DNA of 64,000 nt from Saccopteryx bilineata (taxonomy: Eukaryota; Chordata; Mammalia; Chiroptera; Emballonuridae): assembly GCF_036850765.1 (NCBI RefSeq), contig NC_089491.1, positions 92,722,740-92,786,739 of the forward strand. Reading direction: 5' to 3'. Below are positions 11,161 to 23,797 of the stretch, one piece after another. Within the stretch, counting starts at the first letter, position 1. Each line of letters opens with the position of its first letter. The notes under the pieces were generated by a model. It worked only from the letters and a program-made list of their open reading frames with translations. It had not been told where the DNA came from and searched no databases. The position numbers and the translations under genes are program-made.

Positions 11161-12300
11161 CAGTTACCAGAATATTATTGACTATATTTTATATGCTGTC
11201 CTTTACATCCCCTTGACTATTCTGTAACAGTTTGTGCTTAATCCTTTCACCTTTTCACCCATCCTCTCAGCCCCTCTTCTATCTGGCAACCAACAAAATG
11301 TTGTCTATATCTATGTATCTGTTTATGTTCTGCTGATCCATGTATTTAGTTTTTTAGAGTCAATTGTTGACATGTATGTATTTGTTGACATTTTATTATT
11401 CCTATTTTTGATTTATTTTTATTCTTTTCAAATAAGACACATTAAATTTCATATTATAATGGTCTGTGGTAATGAATCCTTTAGTTTTTTTCTTGTCTGG
11501 GATGTTCTTTATTTGTCCTTTAATTCTAAATGATAACTTTGCTGAGTAGAGTTATCTTGGGTGTAGGTCTTTGCTTTTCATCACTTTGAATATTTCTTGC
11601 CAATTCATTATGGCCTACAAAGTTTCTGTCTGTAAATCAGCTAACAGTCTTATGGGAACAACCTTGTAGGTAATTAACTGCTTTTTGTTTGCTGCTTTTA
11701 AGAGTCTCTCTTTACCTTTTGCATTTTAATTAACATATGTCTTGGTGTGGGCCTCTTTGGGTTTATCTTTTTTGTAACTTCATGAGTTTCCTGGATTTGT
11801 ATGTCTATTTCCTTTACCAGGTTAAGGACATTTTGTCATTATTTTTTCAAATTAGTATTCAATTGCTTGTTCTCTCTTTTCTACTTCTGGGACCACCATG
11901 AATCAAATGTCACTACACTTGAAGTTATCCCAGAGACTAATTACCTCTCATCATTTGGGTGGGGGGGGGGGGTTCTTTTATGCTGTTCTGATTGGGTGCT
12001 TTTTGCCTCCTTATGTTCCAAATCACTGATTTGATTTTTGGTTTTATTTACTCCACTCTTGGTCCCCTGTAAATTATTCTTTATTTCAGTTAGTACTTTT
12101 TATGCTGTTGAGGTTCTCATTAAGTTTATTGAGCATCCTAATAACCAGTGTTTTGAATTTTTCATCTAGTATATTTTCTACATTTTGTTTAGTTCTTTTT
12201 CTGGAGATTTGTCCTGTCCTTTCATTTAAGATTTTTTTTTGTCTCATTTTGGAAACCTTCTTATGTTTGTATCTATGTATTAGGTAGACCTGTTTTATGT
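11161..12300 (-). pseudogene. HAL1-like ORF1 region (antisense, decayed)
   Basis: Read on the minus strand, blocks such as CCCAAAGAGGCCCACACC, AGCAGCAAACAAAAAGCAG, TTAGCTGATTTACAGACAGAAAC, CCAAGATAACTCTACTCAGC and AAATCAGTGATTTGGAACA follow the order of the L1/HAL1 ORF1 protein, from its coiled-coil border to the C-terminal nucleic-acid-binding domain. No ORF2 (endonuclease or reverse transcriptase) follows. The reading passes straight into the 3' tail at 10621-10777 and 11161-11300, the definition of a half-LINE. The frame is destroyed by stops and shifts. A G homopolymer (about 11957-11971) interrupts it. An ordinary L1 with ORF2 deleted is the alternative. Confidence 0.65.
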
Positions 12301-13590
12301 TTCCCTGGTTTGGTAAAGTGGCCTAATGTGGCAGGTGTTTTGAAGGGTCCAGTGGCACAGTCTCCCTGATTACCCAAGTGTGGGCTGTGTACACAGTCTT
12401 GTTATAGTTGAGCCTTGATTGCTTTTGGCACATCAATGGGAAAGATTTACTTCCAGTCTAATCAGCTGCAATGATTGGTTGCAGTCACCAACCACTGACT
12501 TCTGACCACTCAACTTTGTTGAGTATCAGCTGTACAGAAGCTTACCCCATAAGGAAGGACTTATTTCAGTGGGGCTCTTGTGCCTTTTGAGTCTGCCCCT
12601 TGAGTGTGTCTCCATGGAGGTGGTTCGGTGTGGTGTTCTGCCATTGTCTAAAGTTGCCCATGGGTTATACTGACTCTGGAGCCTTCTGGAAGGTGCAGGC
12701 CAAGGTTAGCCACTTCTGATCTGTCTGGAACCACCCCCACCCAGCATGAGCTACAAAGTAACATGCTGATGGCTGCTACTTGTGCTGGGCTTAGAGGTAC
12801 CCAGGGGAGGCCAAACTAAGAACCAAGGCTGGTTGCTTCTAGTGCATGCTCAAGTCAGATACAGGGCATGCTCAAGTCAGATGTTGCTTGTCTGAGAGAT
12901 TTTAGGAAAATCTGAAGGATCAGCCAAGATAGACTATTCATATGAAAAGGTCACTAGAAACCTCTTGGATGGGCTAGAAAGTTGTGTGGGGCAGGGTTCT
13001 CAGTGAATCACTGGGGCTGGGGTAACAGTGTAAGCCATGTCAATGGATTTCAGCTATGGTGGCACCTGGAGGCCCTGGAGGCTCTGTGGGGGGTGGGCTT
13101 GTCAAAGGAACAATGGCCTCTTCTAGCACTTGTATCTGGGAGAAAAGTCTCCCCTCACCTCAGCTCTTCTCTTAATGCTTGACAACTTTAGTTCCTCCCC
13201 ATATGTCTCCTGTGCCTTTCAAGCTCCTGCTCCAGCACTGAAGCTCAGAAAGAGTAAGTCTGTGTATGACTGTGTGGGGGCTAATTAAGAGAAATTGCCT
13301 AGGACTTCAGTGGCTTCTGTTTTCTCAGCCTCAATCCAAACTAGCTTTTGCAGCTAAATGTTATGGGAACTTCTCTTCCTGGTACTAGAACCCTTGGCAT
13401 GAAGGCCTTGTGTGGGCTTGGGACCCTTCACTCTGCAGCTGAGATAACCCTTCCAATTTTTATCTGCTGTCATATGAGCCCATTCAACATCTCCATCCCT
13501 CCTACCAATCTCTGTGGCTTTTTCTCTAATTCCCTAGTTGTAGGATTTCCATTCAGCCAGATTTCAGGTGGTTCTGAATGATGGTTATTA
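12301..13590 (-). mobile_element. Probable 5' region of the HAL1-like element
   Basis: This 1.3-kb stretch is clearly more GC-rich than its surroundings (for example CAGTGGGGCTCTTGTGCC, TCTGGAGCCTTCTGGAAGG). It lies where the 5' UTR of the antisense half-LINE should be. It carries a short internal duplication of GCATGCTCAAGTCAGAT near 12847 and 12867. No retained coding frame was recognised. The 5' boundary is uncertain. Confidence 0.5.
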
Positions 13591-14160
13591 TGTAGTTTAC
13601 TAGTAATTTGATGTGGTCCTGAGTAAGCACATTATATAAAAATTTTATCATATACTAAAAATACATTTTCCTTCCAACTTTGAATTACTTTTAATATTAA
13701 GTTATTGAACAGCAATGCAAATCATATAGATCAATTTGTACAGCTCCTTTAAATCATGGAAGATAAGTATTAAAATTAGATACAAGTTGAACAAAGACAG
13801 GTCACTAGAGTGGAGTGAGCATTTTGATGCAAATGGAAAGAGAAAGACTTTCTGTAATAATGAAAGAAGCAATGAACCTCGGCTAAGAATGACTGTCTAT
13901 GAGAATCTTATGCCCACATGTATAAGTACATGGTCCCTATTGCCTCTCAGGCTCTGTCCAAACTCATTAGAAAGGTAATTGCAACTGTTCAAATACTGCA
14001 GAACAGCAATTGCCTTTTACTCCCTTTACTTTCTAATCCATTCACAGGTAATCTCTTCACTATATCAGTATATAATAAAGAGAGAACATGCAAACCTTGA
14101 ATACCTTGTAACTGCTGCTCTATTGACTGATAGAATAAAATAAAATCTATTGTTTTCAAA
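13591..14160. other. AT-rich DNA, no gene seen
   Basis: Short frames only, with no recognisable domain and no repeat identified. Confidence 0.45.
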
Positions 14161-14172
14161 TTAGATTTATTT

Positions 14173-14528
14173 ATTTTTCTTAAGTGAGAAGCAGGGAGGT
14201 AGACTCCTACATACACCCTAACGGAGATCCACCTGGCAAGCCTCCTATGAGGATATACTCTGCCCATCTGGGGCAGTTGCTCCATTGCTCAGCAACTGAA
14301 CTATTACAATGCCTGAGGTGAGTCCATGTAGCCATCCTCAGCACCTGGGGTCAGCACACTCTGATTGAGCCATGGTTGCAGGAAGAGAGCAAGAGGGAGA
14401 GATAAGATAGTGGAGAGGGGTGAAGAAGCAAATGGTTGATTTTCCTGTGTGCCCTGACTGAGAATTGAACCTGGGACATCCACATGCCTGGCTGCTCAGC
14501 TCTATCACTGAGCCAAAAGACCAGGATC
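14173..14528 (-). mobile_element. Long tRNA-derived SINE (old copy)
   Basis: Antisense copy with GTAGACTCCTACATACACC, GTGCCCTGACTGAGAATTGAACC (B box) and the degenerate head GAGCCAAAAGACCAGGATC. AGATTTATTT at 14163-14172 and 14529-14538 is the probable target duplication. Its CpG sites have mostly decayed. Confidence 0.85.
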
Positions 14529-14555
14529 AGATTTATTTTTTAAGGCATTCTGATT

Positions 14556-14963
14556 CTTTTTTTTTTCCCATTAATTTTATTTATTTATTTATTTATTTTT
14601 ATTTTTTTTCTGAAGCTGGAAATGGGGAGGCAGTCAGACAGATTCCCGCATGCGCCCAACCGGGATCCACCCGGCATGTCCACCAGGGGGCGATGCTCTG
14701 CCCCTCCGGGGCGTCGCTCTGTCGCTTCCAGAGCCACTCTAGTGCCTGGGGCAGAGGCCAAAGAGCCATCCCCAGCGCTGGGCTATCTTTTGCTCCAATG
14801 GAGCCTCGGCTGCGGTAGGGGAAGAGAGAGACAGAGAGGAAGGAGAAGGGGAGGGATGGAGAAGCAGATGGGTGCTTCTCCTGTGTGCCCTGGCCGGGAA
14901 TCGAACCCAGGACTTCCGCACACCAGGCCGACACTCTACCACTGAGCCAACCGGCCAGGGCCT
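14556..14963 (-). mobile_element. Long tRNA-derived SINE, well preserved
   Basis: Antisense copy from a T-rich, ATTT-repeat tail through TCTGAAGCTGGAAATGGGG to GAGCCAACCGGCCAGGGCC. Flanking GGCATTCTGATT (14544-14555) and GGCATTCTCATT (14964-14975) differ at one base and mark the target duplication. It is inserted 15 bp from the older SINE. Confidence 0.95.
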
Positions 14964-14975
14964 GGCATTCTCATT

Positions 14976-16712
14976 ATTGGTGGGAGCTAAGGCATATTAA
15001 TGTTAAAACTCTGTTTAAATAGGATTACTTTTCCATGTGAGAAGACAAATCAATGCAAGTCATTTTTAAGTAGTCACGGCATTCACATACTAAATCTTTA
15101 ACATGCTTCATTGCAAAAATTTATTTCTATCTTAGGAGTTAGAGTGTATTCCTCATGGATATTGTGACTGTATCTTAACTGTCATCATCAGGAACACTGT
15201 AGTTTTATTAATTTTCTAGTATAATTATTATCATTACCTTACTAAGTTATTTTTCAAGGCGTTTAAACAAGTGATCTACAAAACACATTAAGCTAATATG
15301 TAATCTCACATAAAGGTGGGTGCTTAACAAAAATTATAAATGATATGGTAAGATAAGCAATTCCTTTTAGTTAAAGGGTACAACTCTAACGCTTACTGTG
15401 TGAGAATTTATCATCTTTAAAATGGAAATAAAATACCACAATACAGCGTGTTTTTCAAGTTAAATAAGCCATTTCCAACAATGTCAGATATATAGTGATT
15501 TCTTATTAAATTATATATAATTTATAATTTTATAATCTTATTGCTCTCAATCTTCTTTCATATCTCTTTTTTCCCCCTCCAGTGGACCATTTATACTTCT
15601 GTTCTCTGTAACTGTTTAAAACGATTTTTAAAGACTTTCTCAGATGTCACTGTTCAGTCAAAAGATTCTTGTCTTTACATGTGTTTTCACAGGCCACAGG
15701 AAAGCATATAAAAGGGAAAATGCTTCTTTTTTCCTATAGATTGCAATCACTGATAAGCACCTTTTTAATAACCGTATCCACTAACACAACAAAATATAGA
15801 TTACTCGTTATAGTAGCATATTATATAACAAAGTGAAATAAACTGAAATTTGACATAGCAGTAAATATAAACTTCAAGGCTTTAAGTCATTAATCATTTT
15901 AACATTAATTTAGAATAATGGTGTTACATTTTATTTATTTACAGTTTAATGGAGAAATCAAAAGTGCTTTTTAGATTTCAAGATTATTATAATTTACCTT
16001 CAATTGATGTATCGATGATTCTTACTGACCTATGATTCTGTCCAACAGCAGAGGATAAACCAATGTGCTAAGCACTTGTTTCAATCATCTTTACACCCTA
16101 ATGCTATTTTTTTGCTTTCCAAAAATACAACTGTTTTCAGAAGATTCATAGCTCTAATATTTCATTATTTATAAAGGCTCTGATAGGAGATAAAATATAT
16201 ATTGACATATTTTTATAATATTTATATATGGTAACGCTGTCTTGAAGTACTTAAATTAAGTAAGTTTGAGCCCTAATTCATTCAATAGAGGATAATTAGT
16301 TTATAAACATTGGTCAATAGTATAAAGCCAATTTTATATAGTATTATTAAAGTGTTGGCAACACTAATGTGTTGTGAATACCTTGAAAAATAATCAATAA
16401 ATATTAATACCTTGTGAAATTATAGAGCAACATTTAACAATGCCATGTCTATAAATTTTATTTTTCTTTTGGTAGATTTGTTTGTTTCCTTTATAAACTA
16501 AATTTTACCTTGTTGTAAATTAGAAATGTGGTATTTAAAGCCTATATCCATTTGCATTGGTAATTCTTAGAAAAATATATACAGACATGTAATATGCTTG
16601 TATGTGTGTATCACACATAGCTTTTCACATTTAATTTCACCATGTATAAAAGATAGACTATTGTATATTACACATCTGTATCAATAAAACACCAAAGATA
16701 TTTCTTATAATA
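14976..16712. other. AT-rich DNA, no gene or repeat recognised
   Basis: About 1.7 kb of single-copy-looking DNA. I saw no long frame, tRNA, splice-framed exon or transposon end. Confidence 0.5.
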
Positions 16713-16727
16713 TTTGTTGCCAATTTT

Positions 16728-17115
16728 TTTTTTTTTTTTCTGAAGTTGGAAACGGGGAGAGACAGTCAGACAGACTCTCGCATGCTCCGGACCGGGATCC
16801 ACCCGGCACGCCCACCAAGGGCAACGCTCTGCCCACCAGGGGGCGATGTTCTGCCCATCCTGGGTATCACTATGTTGCGACCAGAGTCACTCTAGAGCCT
16901 GAGGCAGAGGCCACAGAGCCATCCCCAGCGCCCGGGCCATCTTTGCTCCAATGGAACCTTAGCTGTGGGAGGGGAAGAGAGAGACAGAGAGGAAGGAGAG
17001 GGGGTGGGGTGGAGAAGCAGATGGGCGCCTCTCCTGTGTGCCCTGGCCGGGAATCGAACCCGGGACTTCTGCACGCCAAGCCGATGCTCTACCACTGAGC
17101 CAACCGGCCAGGGCC
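16728..17115 (-). mobile_element. Long tRNA-derived SINE, well preserved
   Basis: Antisense copy with TCTGAAGTTGGAAACGGGG, GCACGCCCACCAAGGGC, the B box CCGGGAATCGAACCCGGG and head end GAGCCAACCGGCCAGGGCC. Imperfect flanks TTTGTTGCCAATTTT (from 16713) and AATGTTGCCTATTTT (from 17116) fit a target duplication. Confidence 0.95.
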
Positions 17116-17131
17116 AATGTTGCCTATTTTA

Positions 17132-17849
17132 AAATGGGCTGCCCTATGAATTTCAAATCATTCAGGCATATTAACTGGAAATTCATTTTACTATACACCA
17201 AAGTAAATTATAAAGACTTGTATGTTGTAAAATTACTATGTACATGATTTTGACATAATTTATAGCCTACTCTTTCCTCTATTTTGGTCTTTTTTAAAAA
17301 ATAGATAATTAGCAGTTTATCAAATCTTTCAAATATCACATTTCTTATATAATAAAACAGAAACTTGCAGATAGTAATATATGCTATTTATTTTAGTAGC
17401 ACATGATCCTTACCAAATTTATAATTAATTATCTAGAATATTTTTATTTGAATATTAGGTATATCTAGGGCTATATGTTTTAAATCATAGGAGACATAAT
17501 TCCTATAACGTGTACCTATATACAGAAGGATAGGGAATATTCATCACTTTCAATAATGAACACATAATGGGCACATAAAATCAGTAAGAAAATCTATGAT
17601 AATAAGTCCTTGAAAACTCCTGTTCTACTGTAAGCATATGAAATAGGGAGACACATGAATATAAAACAGTAAGTCAGAAGCATATTGTCCTTACCATAAA
17701 ACAATCTTTTGTCATCTCTTCTATAGGTAAACTTATTTTTATTCCCTCAGTGACTAAGATAGTATGTGCCTATGCTGAAAATGTCTCTTTCTAAATTCTG
17801 AATGTTACCTATTATGTGGGCATATTATATCTCCCCAATGGCCCAAGAT
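17132..17849. other. AT-rich DNA, nothing recognised
   Basis: No coding, RNA or transposon signature visible. Confidence 0.5.
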
Positions 17850-18627
17850 ATTAGCTATAAATCATGACAAAAATTAAATTGAAATGGATTCAAGACTTAA
17901 ACATAAGCACTGAAACTGTAAAACACATATAAGGAAACAGAGAAAAACCCTCAACATTGTTTTTGGTGACAATTTCTTGGTTATGACATTAAAATACAGG
18001 AAATAAAAGAAAAAATAAATATGTGCAACTGCATCAAACTAAAAAGCTTCTGTGAATCAAAGTAAAGTCAACACAATAAAAAGGCAACATGAAGAATAGA
18101 AGAAAATTTTTACAAATCATATATCTGATAAAATGTTAATATTCAAATATTCAAACTACCTAAGAAACTCAGACAACTTAATAGCAATAAATAAATAAAT
18201 AAAAATGATAAGAGAAACTAAAGAGACATTTTTTCAAGGACGTCATCCAAATAACCAATGTTTACATGAGTGATAGTCAACACCACTAATCCCTAGGGAA
18301 ATGAAAATCAGAGCCACAATGAGATATTACCTCACATCAGTTAGAATTACTATCATAAAAAAGAGAAGAGAGAGAAAGAATGTGGAGAAAAGAGAAATTT
18401 TGTGAACCCTTGCTAGATATGTCCAATAGGTTCAGCAACCATGAAAAAACATAATGGAGAGTCCTCAAAAAATTAAAAATAGAAATATTATATGATGCAG
18501 TAGTGCTACTTCTGAGCACATATCCAAAGGAAATAAAACAACTATTGCAAAGAGATATCTCACTCCCATGTTCATTGCAACATTATTCACAATAGCCAAG
18601 GTATAGAAATGACCAAGTATCCATCTA

Positions 18628-18674
<47 letters not shown>

Positions 18675-18722
18675 AGCAAGCCGTGGTATACTATATACAA
18701 TAGAAAATTATTCAGCAATAGG
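17850..18722 (+). mobile_element. Old L1 ORF2 fragment with internal AAAT expansion
   Basis: GATTCAAGACTTAAACATAAG, ATCAAACTAAAAAGCTTCTG, CCACAATGAGATATTACCTCAC and TTCATTGCAACATTATTCACA run in sense L1 ORF2 order toward the C terminus. It is heavily decayed, with stops throughout. An (AAAT)n array at about 18627-18675 was added within it. Confidence 0.85.
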
Positions 18723-20639
18723 ATCTTTTATTTTTTGAGATCCTATTTTTCCATTTTAATTTGCCATAGTCTTATAATCATTTCAAAACCCAAGAAGGAT
18801 GATATATAACATACAAAATGAGTATGTATTTAGAAGCACAGGGAATTTTGCAACAAAGCTATCATATGTACAACTAATTATCTTCTTAAATAAATAATTG
18901 TGTCTGATTTAAAAAAAAAAGTACCGAAATGTCAAGACAAAAAAATGTCCTTAATTGTGGTTCTCACAGAAGGATAAAAATAGTAATGGGTCCAGATGCC
19001 TGCTGAAAGATTTGTTATTTTCTTCCCCTGAAACATAAACAATCTGCCCATAAATAATTGCACAGGCAAGCCATAAACCTTTCTTCATCAGTCCTTTTTT
19101 TTTAAATACGACTTGGAAGAATTGATTTATACTTACATTATACCTATCACTATGTCAGTCGATTTACTGGAAATCTCCATTAATAACTGGTTATTTTAAT
19201 GCCAATCTGAATAAGCTAAGTATATCATAGATGCATTATAAAAGTGCCTATTCAAGAAGTAAAACCTCTAATATGATTTATTTTTTTACAGTTGTGAGTT
19301 TATTACATAAAGTAATGTAAATCATCATTTTATTTAAATGTATTTATAGCTCCTATATTAGAATATGAATTGGTTTTGGTAGAGAGTTTATTTCTTTTGT
19401 GTTATTTAATTAAAATAGAGCTTAATGACTGATACATTGCGCTTTAGAATTTCAAAGTTAGCTTTAGTAGTCTATTCTGCACATCTGCTGTCCCTGATTT
19501 TGAGACATTCCTGTGCAGCATATTTATTCACATACTTTTTCTCTGTTCCTAACAAATTACACATATGCTTTATAGTTCTGCATCATTACTCTCCATTGGC
19601 ATTGGACAAACATGGGTGAATCACTGCATTGGCACTATCCAAAAGGTAAGTGTTTTCCACATTCAGGGTGGAAGATTCAGTGTCCGAAATAGAGAAAGAA
19701 ACATGATGTTGCAATCTGAGCAGTAGTTGCCATTTTAATCCATATTAATTTTATTATGGAAGAAAGAGTGGTGATGTTCAGATAATTTTTTCTTTCGTCA
19801 GACTGTCTCTACATTCACATTTCATCAGTTGTCAGCCATGCCCTTCTTCCAATTAGTCAACTTCTAAAACTTTCAGTTTCTCAAAAATAACATTCTATCT
19901 CTCCTTTTATCTCATCTTGCCTGATCAAAAATAAATATAAATAAATAGTTTAAAATAGAAAAAGAAATTTGAGAAAAACCTAAATACCTGATTTTTCTAT
20001 TCTCTTACTAGAACATTTTTATACTGATGGAGAAAAATTCTGTGACAGAATAGGTGAATAGAAGCTAAATATTCATGGTCACTAATCCAGCTGCCTATGT
20101 ATTCTACTATGCTTTAGTAGTTCATGAATTACAAAATGCAATGCCTGTTATGCTCTCATACACTCTCTTTAAATCTCTGTCTATTATTTCAATCCCCCCC
20201 CATATGTTTCTCTTCCTGGCTTTGGATTACACAACGTTGTATTTTCTGGAGAAATATGCAAGTATACCTACATCTGCACTCAGTTATCTTGTTTTTTAAA
20301 TAAAGAAGAAAAACTTATTGGTCTTCCAGGTACATTCTCTCTGAGTAGTACCTCTGTGATCATAGTTTAAAAGTGAGAAACCAAGTGAGCAAAGCCTCCC
20401 TCATATGTGACATTTTCATGTATTTCACTAAGCATCCACCCATCAATGTCATTTTTCAGTAATTTTTACATTTTTTGAATTGTTAAAAATTATAGCAAAT
20501 ATTCAGAAAAGTAGATATAAGTACATGTCTGTCTTAATTTTACCAAATTGACCAAACTTAATTTTGTCGAATGTTTTTATTTATATCTATTGAAATAGCC
20601 ATTCATATTTTGTCTTTTTATATAATAAAACAATTATTG
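18723..20639. other. AT-rich DNA, no gene recognised
   Basis: About 1.9 kb without a convincing frame or named repeat. Short open frames at 19425 and 20075 have no recognisable motif and no evident exon context. Confidence 0.45.
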
Positions 20640-21304
20640 TTTAAATATTGAATGTATATTGCATTCATAGAGTAAATCCTACTCTATTATAACATGATTC
20701 TTTCTATAAAATTTCTAGATTAAACAGTTTGTTGAGGACATTTTCATTTAGTGGTCAGCAGTTTTCTTTGCTGATAATATTTTTGTCTAAATTTTCATAT
20801 CAGTATGAAGCTAACATATAATATGATTCAAGGAATGTGTTACTTCATTTACTAATTTCTAGATTTTGTGTAGAATTGTGAGAATTTTTTTCTCAACTGT
20901 TTGGATTTATTTAACAATTAAAGCACTGCTTTTATTTGTGGAAATGTTTTTAATTTTAAATTTAATGTTTAAAATATATAAGGATATTCAGTTTATCAGT
21001 TTCTTTTTAGTGAGATTTGGTAGTGTCTTTATAGAGATTTAAGTTGTCAAATTTATTGCCATAAAGTAATTCATAATATAACTTTGTATTTTGTTATATT
21101 TCTAGGATCAGTAGTTGTAGAACATCTTTTCTTTCTGTTATGAGAAACTATTCTTTTTCTTCTTTAATAGCTCATATTTTTTAATTAGCAAATTGTCACC
21201 TGTTCCAAAATTGTAAAGTTTTCCATAAACTTCTCATATTTTCATCAATTTGTTGTTTAATTTCTGTTTTTGTTTCATTATTTAATAGATTTGAAAATTT
21301 TCTT
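20640..21304 (-). mobile_element. Ancient L1 ORF2 (antisense)
   Basis: Blocks such as TTTTGTGTAGAATTGTGAGAA, GATATTCAGTTTATCAGTTTC and AAGTTGTCAAATTTATTGCC follow the antisense order of L1 ORF2 between the endonuclease and reverse transcriptase parts. It is strongly diverged. The AT-rich DNA to 22090 may continue it beyond the SINE at 21305. Confidence 0.65.
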
Positions 21305-21487
21305 TAAATTTATTGATTGATTTTAAAGAGAGAGGAAAGGAGGGAAGGGAGAGAGAGAGTAAGAGAGAGACTGATTTATTTCTCCATGTATTTATGCATT
21401 AATTGGTTAATTCTTGTATGTGCCCAGGAAACTGTAACCTGAGCATATTAGGACAGTGTTTTAACCAATGAGATACCCAGCCAGGGC
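21305..21487 (-). mobile_element. Short type-C SINE (very old)
   Basis: TTTATTGATTGATTTTAAAGAG, a purine (GA) run, then a decayed antisense head ending GAGATACCCAGCCAGGGCTTG. The order matches the type-C copies at 23076 and 54713, but with much higher divergence. Confidence 0.75.
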
Positions 21488-21599
21488 TTGATTTGAAATT
21501 CATATCTGTAAAATGAATGAGGTGGCAAATGTTTGTTTTTCCTCCCCCTCCCCCGTAAAATAGCTAATGACTATCATACAATTTTTCGTAATACATCTT

Positions 21600-22090
21600 T
21601 TCTTTATTGATTTGAGTTTTTGCATTTGTTACATACTAAATTTGTACACATCCATGTGCCTGTTTCAGAATGTATAAAGCTAGATCATTGATGTAATGAT
21701 CCATTTTTATTTAGTTACCACATGATTTTAATCATATCTTAGTACATTTCTCTTGTGGATCATTATGCTCTTCTTTTTTCTTCATTCAAATTGCCTTTGC
21801 ATTTCTTTGTCTTTGATTTTGCATCCTAAATTAATTTTAGAAATAGATGGCCGATTTTAGTTAGAGAAAAACAATCCTGTTATTATTCATTCTTTGTATT
21901 GACTGGTTCTAATGCACTCACTAGGGATATAGCAGTGTGTTATTTAGTAGTAGCTATTTTATTGGTTATATCTTTACCTAATCCTTGGAGTTTGGATTTG
22001 ATCATAGAAAATTTTATTCTAGATTCCATGTTTTTAACAATATTAGTGTTGTACACAAGATTGGAAGGGAAAATTCAGTGTTGTTAAGTG
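21600..22090 (-). mobile_element. Possible continuation of ancient antisense L1
   Basis: T-rich text with TTCTTTATTGATTTGAGTTTTTG and TTAGTAGTAGCTATTTTATTGG is reminiscent of antisense L1 but too diverged for certainty. It could instead be unrelated AT-rich DNA. Confidence 0.3.
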
Positions 22091-22124
22091 TCAAGTGTTC
22101 TTAGAAGAAGCAAATTTTGTCCTT

Positions 22125-22245
22125 TAGGTCTGGGTTGTCCAATAAAGTAGCCAGTAATTCTATCTGTCTGTAGAGCAATTAAAATCTGGTACTGTGATGG
22201 AGGAACTGACTTGTTCATTTAGGTTTACTTAAATATAATTTTAAA
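22125..22245. mobile_element. Possible old hAT (MER-type) fragment
   Basis: GGGTTGTCCAATAAAGTAGCC and GATGGAGGAACTGACTTGTTC recall a widespread mammalian hAT-derived MITE. No complete terminal repeats were seen. Confidence 0.35.
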
Positions 22246-23020
22246 ACTAGGGCAATGTAGTTTTTTTTATCAAGTGAACAAAAGTTTATTTTCTTGTTAC
22301 ACATGCATTTTCCTTTAGCTGCTGAATTATGTGAGATATTATTGTTTTATTATTGTAGATCTGTGTTGCTTCTATTATTACTAGTTAACATGTCCCAAAC
22401 TAAAGGTGAATAAATTGATTCACTTCAAGTGACATTACACTATGCAGTAACATACGATTTAATTATTTTTATTCAAATATGAACATACAGTGTTACAGTG
22501 ATTTTTCTGTAAATTGAATTGGCAATTAAATTGAAATATTTATCACTTTAGTTAAAATATGCTTGTTATTTTTCAGTTTAACAATACAGACCAACTGCAG
22601 AATGTAGACTTAATTGGTGTAGCAGAAACTGCTACAAAACTGTAAAACAAAGGAAAGGAGAATGGTAGAAGGTTAAATACAAGTTTTAGTATTAATGGCA
22701 GTTTTAATTTCTTGCAATAAGGCAAAACAAAAAAGTTTATAAATATTGCATAAAACATTTTAAATGTATAACAAAAATATTGAGACATTTTAGCAAATGT
22801 GTAGACAATTTGATAAAAGATTCTCTTAACAGACAAAAGCATTGACAAACTTAGTTGTCTAAAATCAGATTTAAATATCCAACAAAATAATTTAAATAAT
22901 TTGAAAAGGATCTGAGCCTGTAACTTTGAACATCAACAAAATAATTTGAATTCTTTCATAAAAATGAAAATATATTTAGATGATATAACACTCAGGGTTT
23001 GACTAGAGATAGACAATAGG
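22246..23020. other. AT-rich DNA, nothing recognised
   Basis: No feature beyond A/T richness. The 91-codon minus-strand frame at 22573-22848 is of biased composition and shows no domain. Confidence 0.45.
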
Positions 23021-23022
23021 AG

Positions 23023-23023
23023 A

Positions 23024-23064
<41 letters not shown>
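23023..23064. repeat. (TA)n microsatellite
   Basis: About 42 bp of alternating TA. It lies at the 3' tail of the minus-strand SINE at 23283 and probably grew from that tail. Confidence 0.9.
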
Positions 23065-23068
<4 letters not shown>

Positions 23069-23075
23069 ACTTTTT

Positions 23076-23106
23076 TTATTTATTCATTTTTTTTAGAGAG
23101 GAGAGG

Positions 23107-23137
<31 letters not shown>

Positions 23138-23282
23138 GAGAGACAGAGAGAGAGAAGGGGGGGAGGAGCTGGAAGCATCAACTCCCATATTTGCCTTGAC
23201 CAGGCAAGCCCAGGGTTTCAAACCGGCGACCTCAGCATTTCTAGGTCGACGCTTTATCCACTGCGCCACCACAGGTCAGGCC
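23076..23282 (-). mobile_element. Type-C SINE nested in the tail of another SINE
   Basis: Antisense copy with TATTTATTCATTTTTTTTAG, a GA-rich run, GCCTTGACCAGGCAAGCCC and CACTGCGCCACCACAGGTCAG. TGTACTTTTT at 23066-23075 and 23283-23292 is its target duplication. The second copy is the A-rich tail of the long SINE that follows, so this one inserted later. Confidence 0.9.
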
Positions 23283-23650
23283 TGTACTTTTTCTGAAGCT
23301 GGAAACGGGGAGGCAGTCCGGCATGCTCTCGACCGGGATCCACCCAGCATTCCCACCAGGGGGCGATGCTCTGCCCATCTTGGGGTGTAGCTCTGCCCAC
23401 CTTGGGGCGTTGCTCTGCCGCAATCAGAGCCATTCTAGCTCCTGAGGCAGAGGCCACAGAGCCATCCTCATCGCCCAGGCAAACTTTGCTCCAATGGAGC
23501 CTTGGCTGAGGGAGGGGAAGAGAGAGACAGAGAGGAAGGAGAGGGGGAAGGGTGGAGAAGCAGATGGGCGCTTCTCCTGTGTGCCCTGGCTGGGAATCCA
23601 ACCTGGGACTCCTGCACACCAGGCCGACGCTCTACCACTGAGCCAACCTA
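23283..23650 (-). mobile_element. Long tRNA-derived SINE, host of the nested type-C copy
   Basis: It runs from TTTTTCTGAAGCTGGAAACGG to CGCTCTACCACTGAGCCAACC. The last bases of the usual head (GGCCAGGGC) are missing, so it is slightly 5' truncated. The opposed open frames here (to 121 codons) come from SINE sequence. Confidence 0.92.
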
Positions 23651-23797
23651 TACTAGAAACAGAAAGAGAGAAAATAATTCCCATTTATTTCTAGGATTGT
23701 GGAAGCTGGTTAAACAAGTCCAAATCCAAAGGGCAGGCCAATCAAAAAAGGAAAATCAACAACGGACTGGAACTTACAGAAAATTACAGTCAAGCTT

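Noticed and set aside
12982..13581. Open frames in the GC-rich part of the HAL1-like element as exons
   Set aside because: No recognisable domain, no paired splice sites with convincing tracts, and the position fits the element's 5' region.
22573..22848. 91-codon minus-strand frame
   Set aside because: Phe/Leu/Ile-rich AT-driven composition with no motif or exon context.
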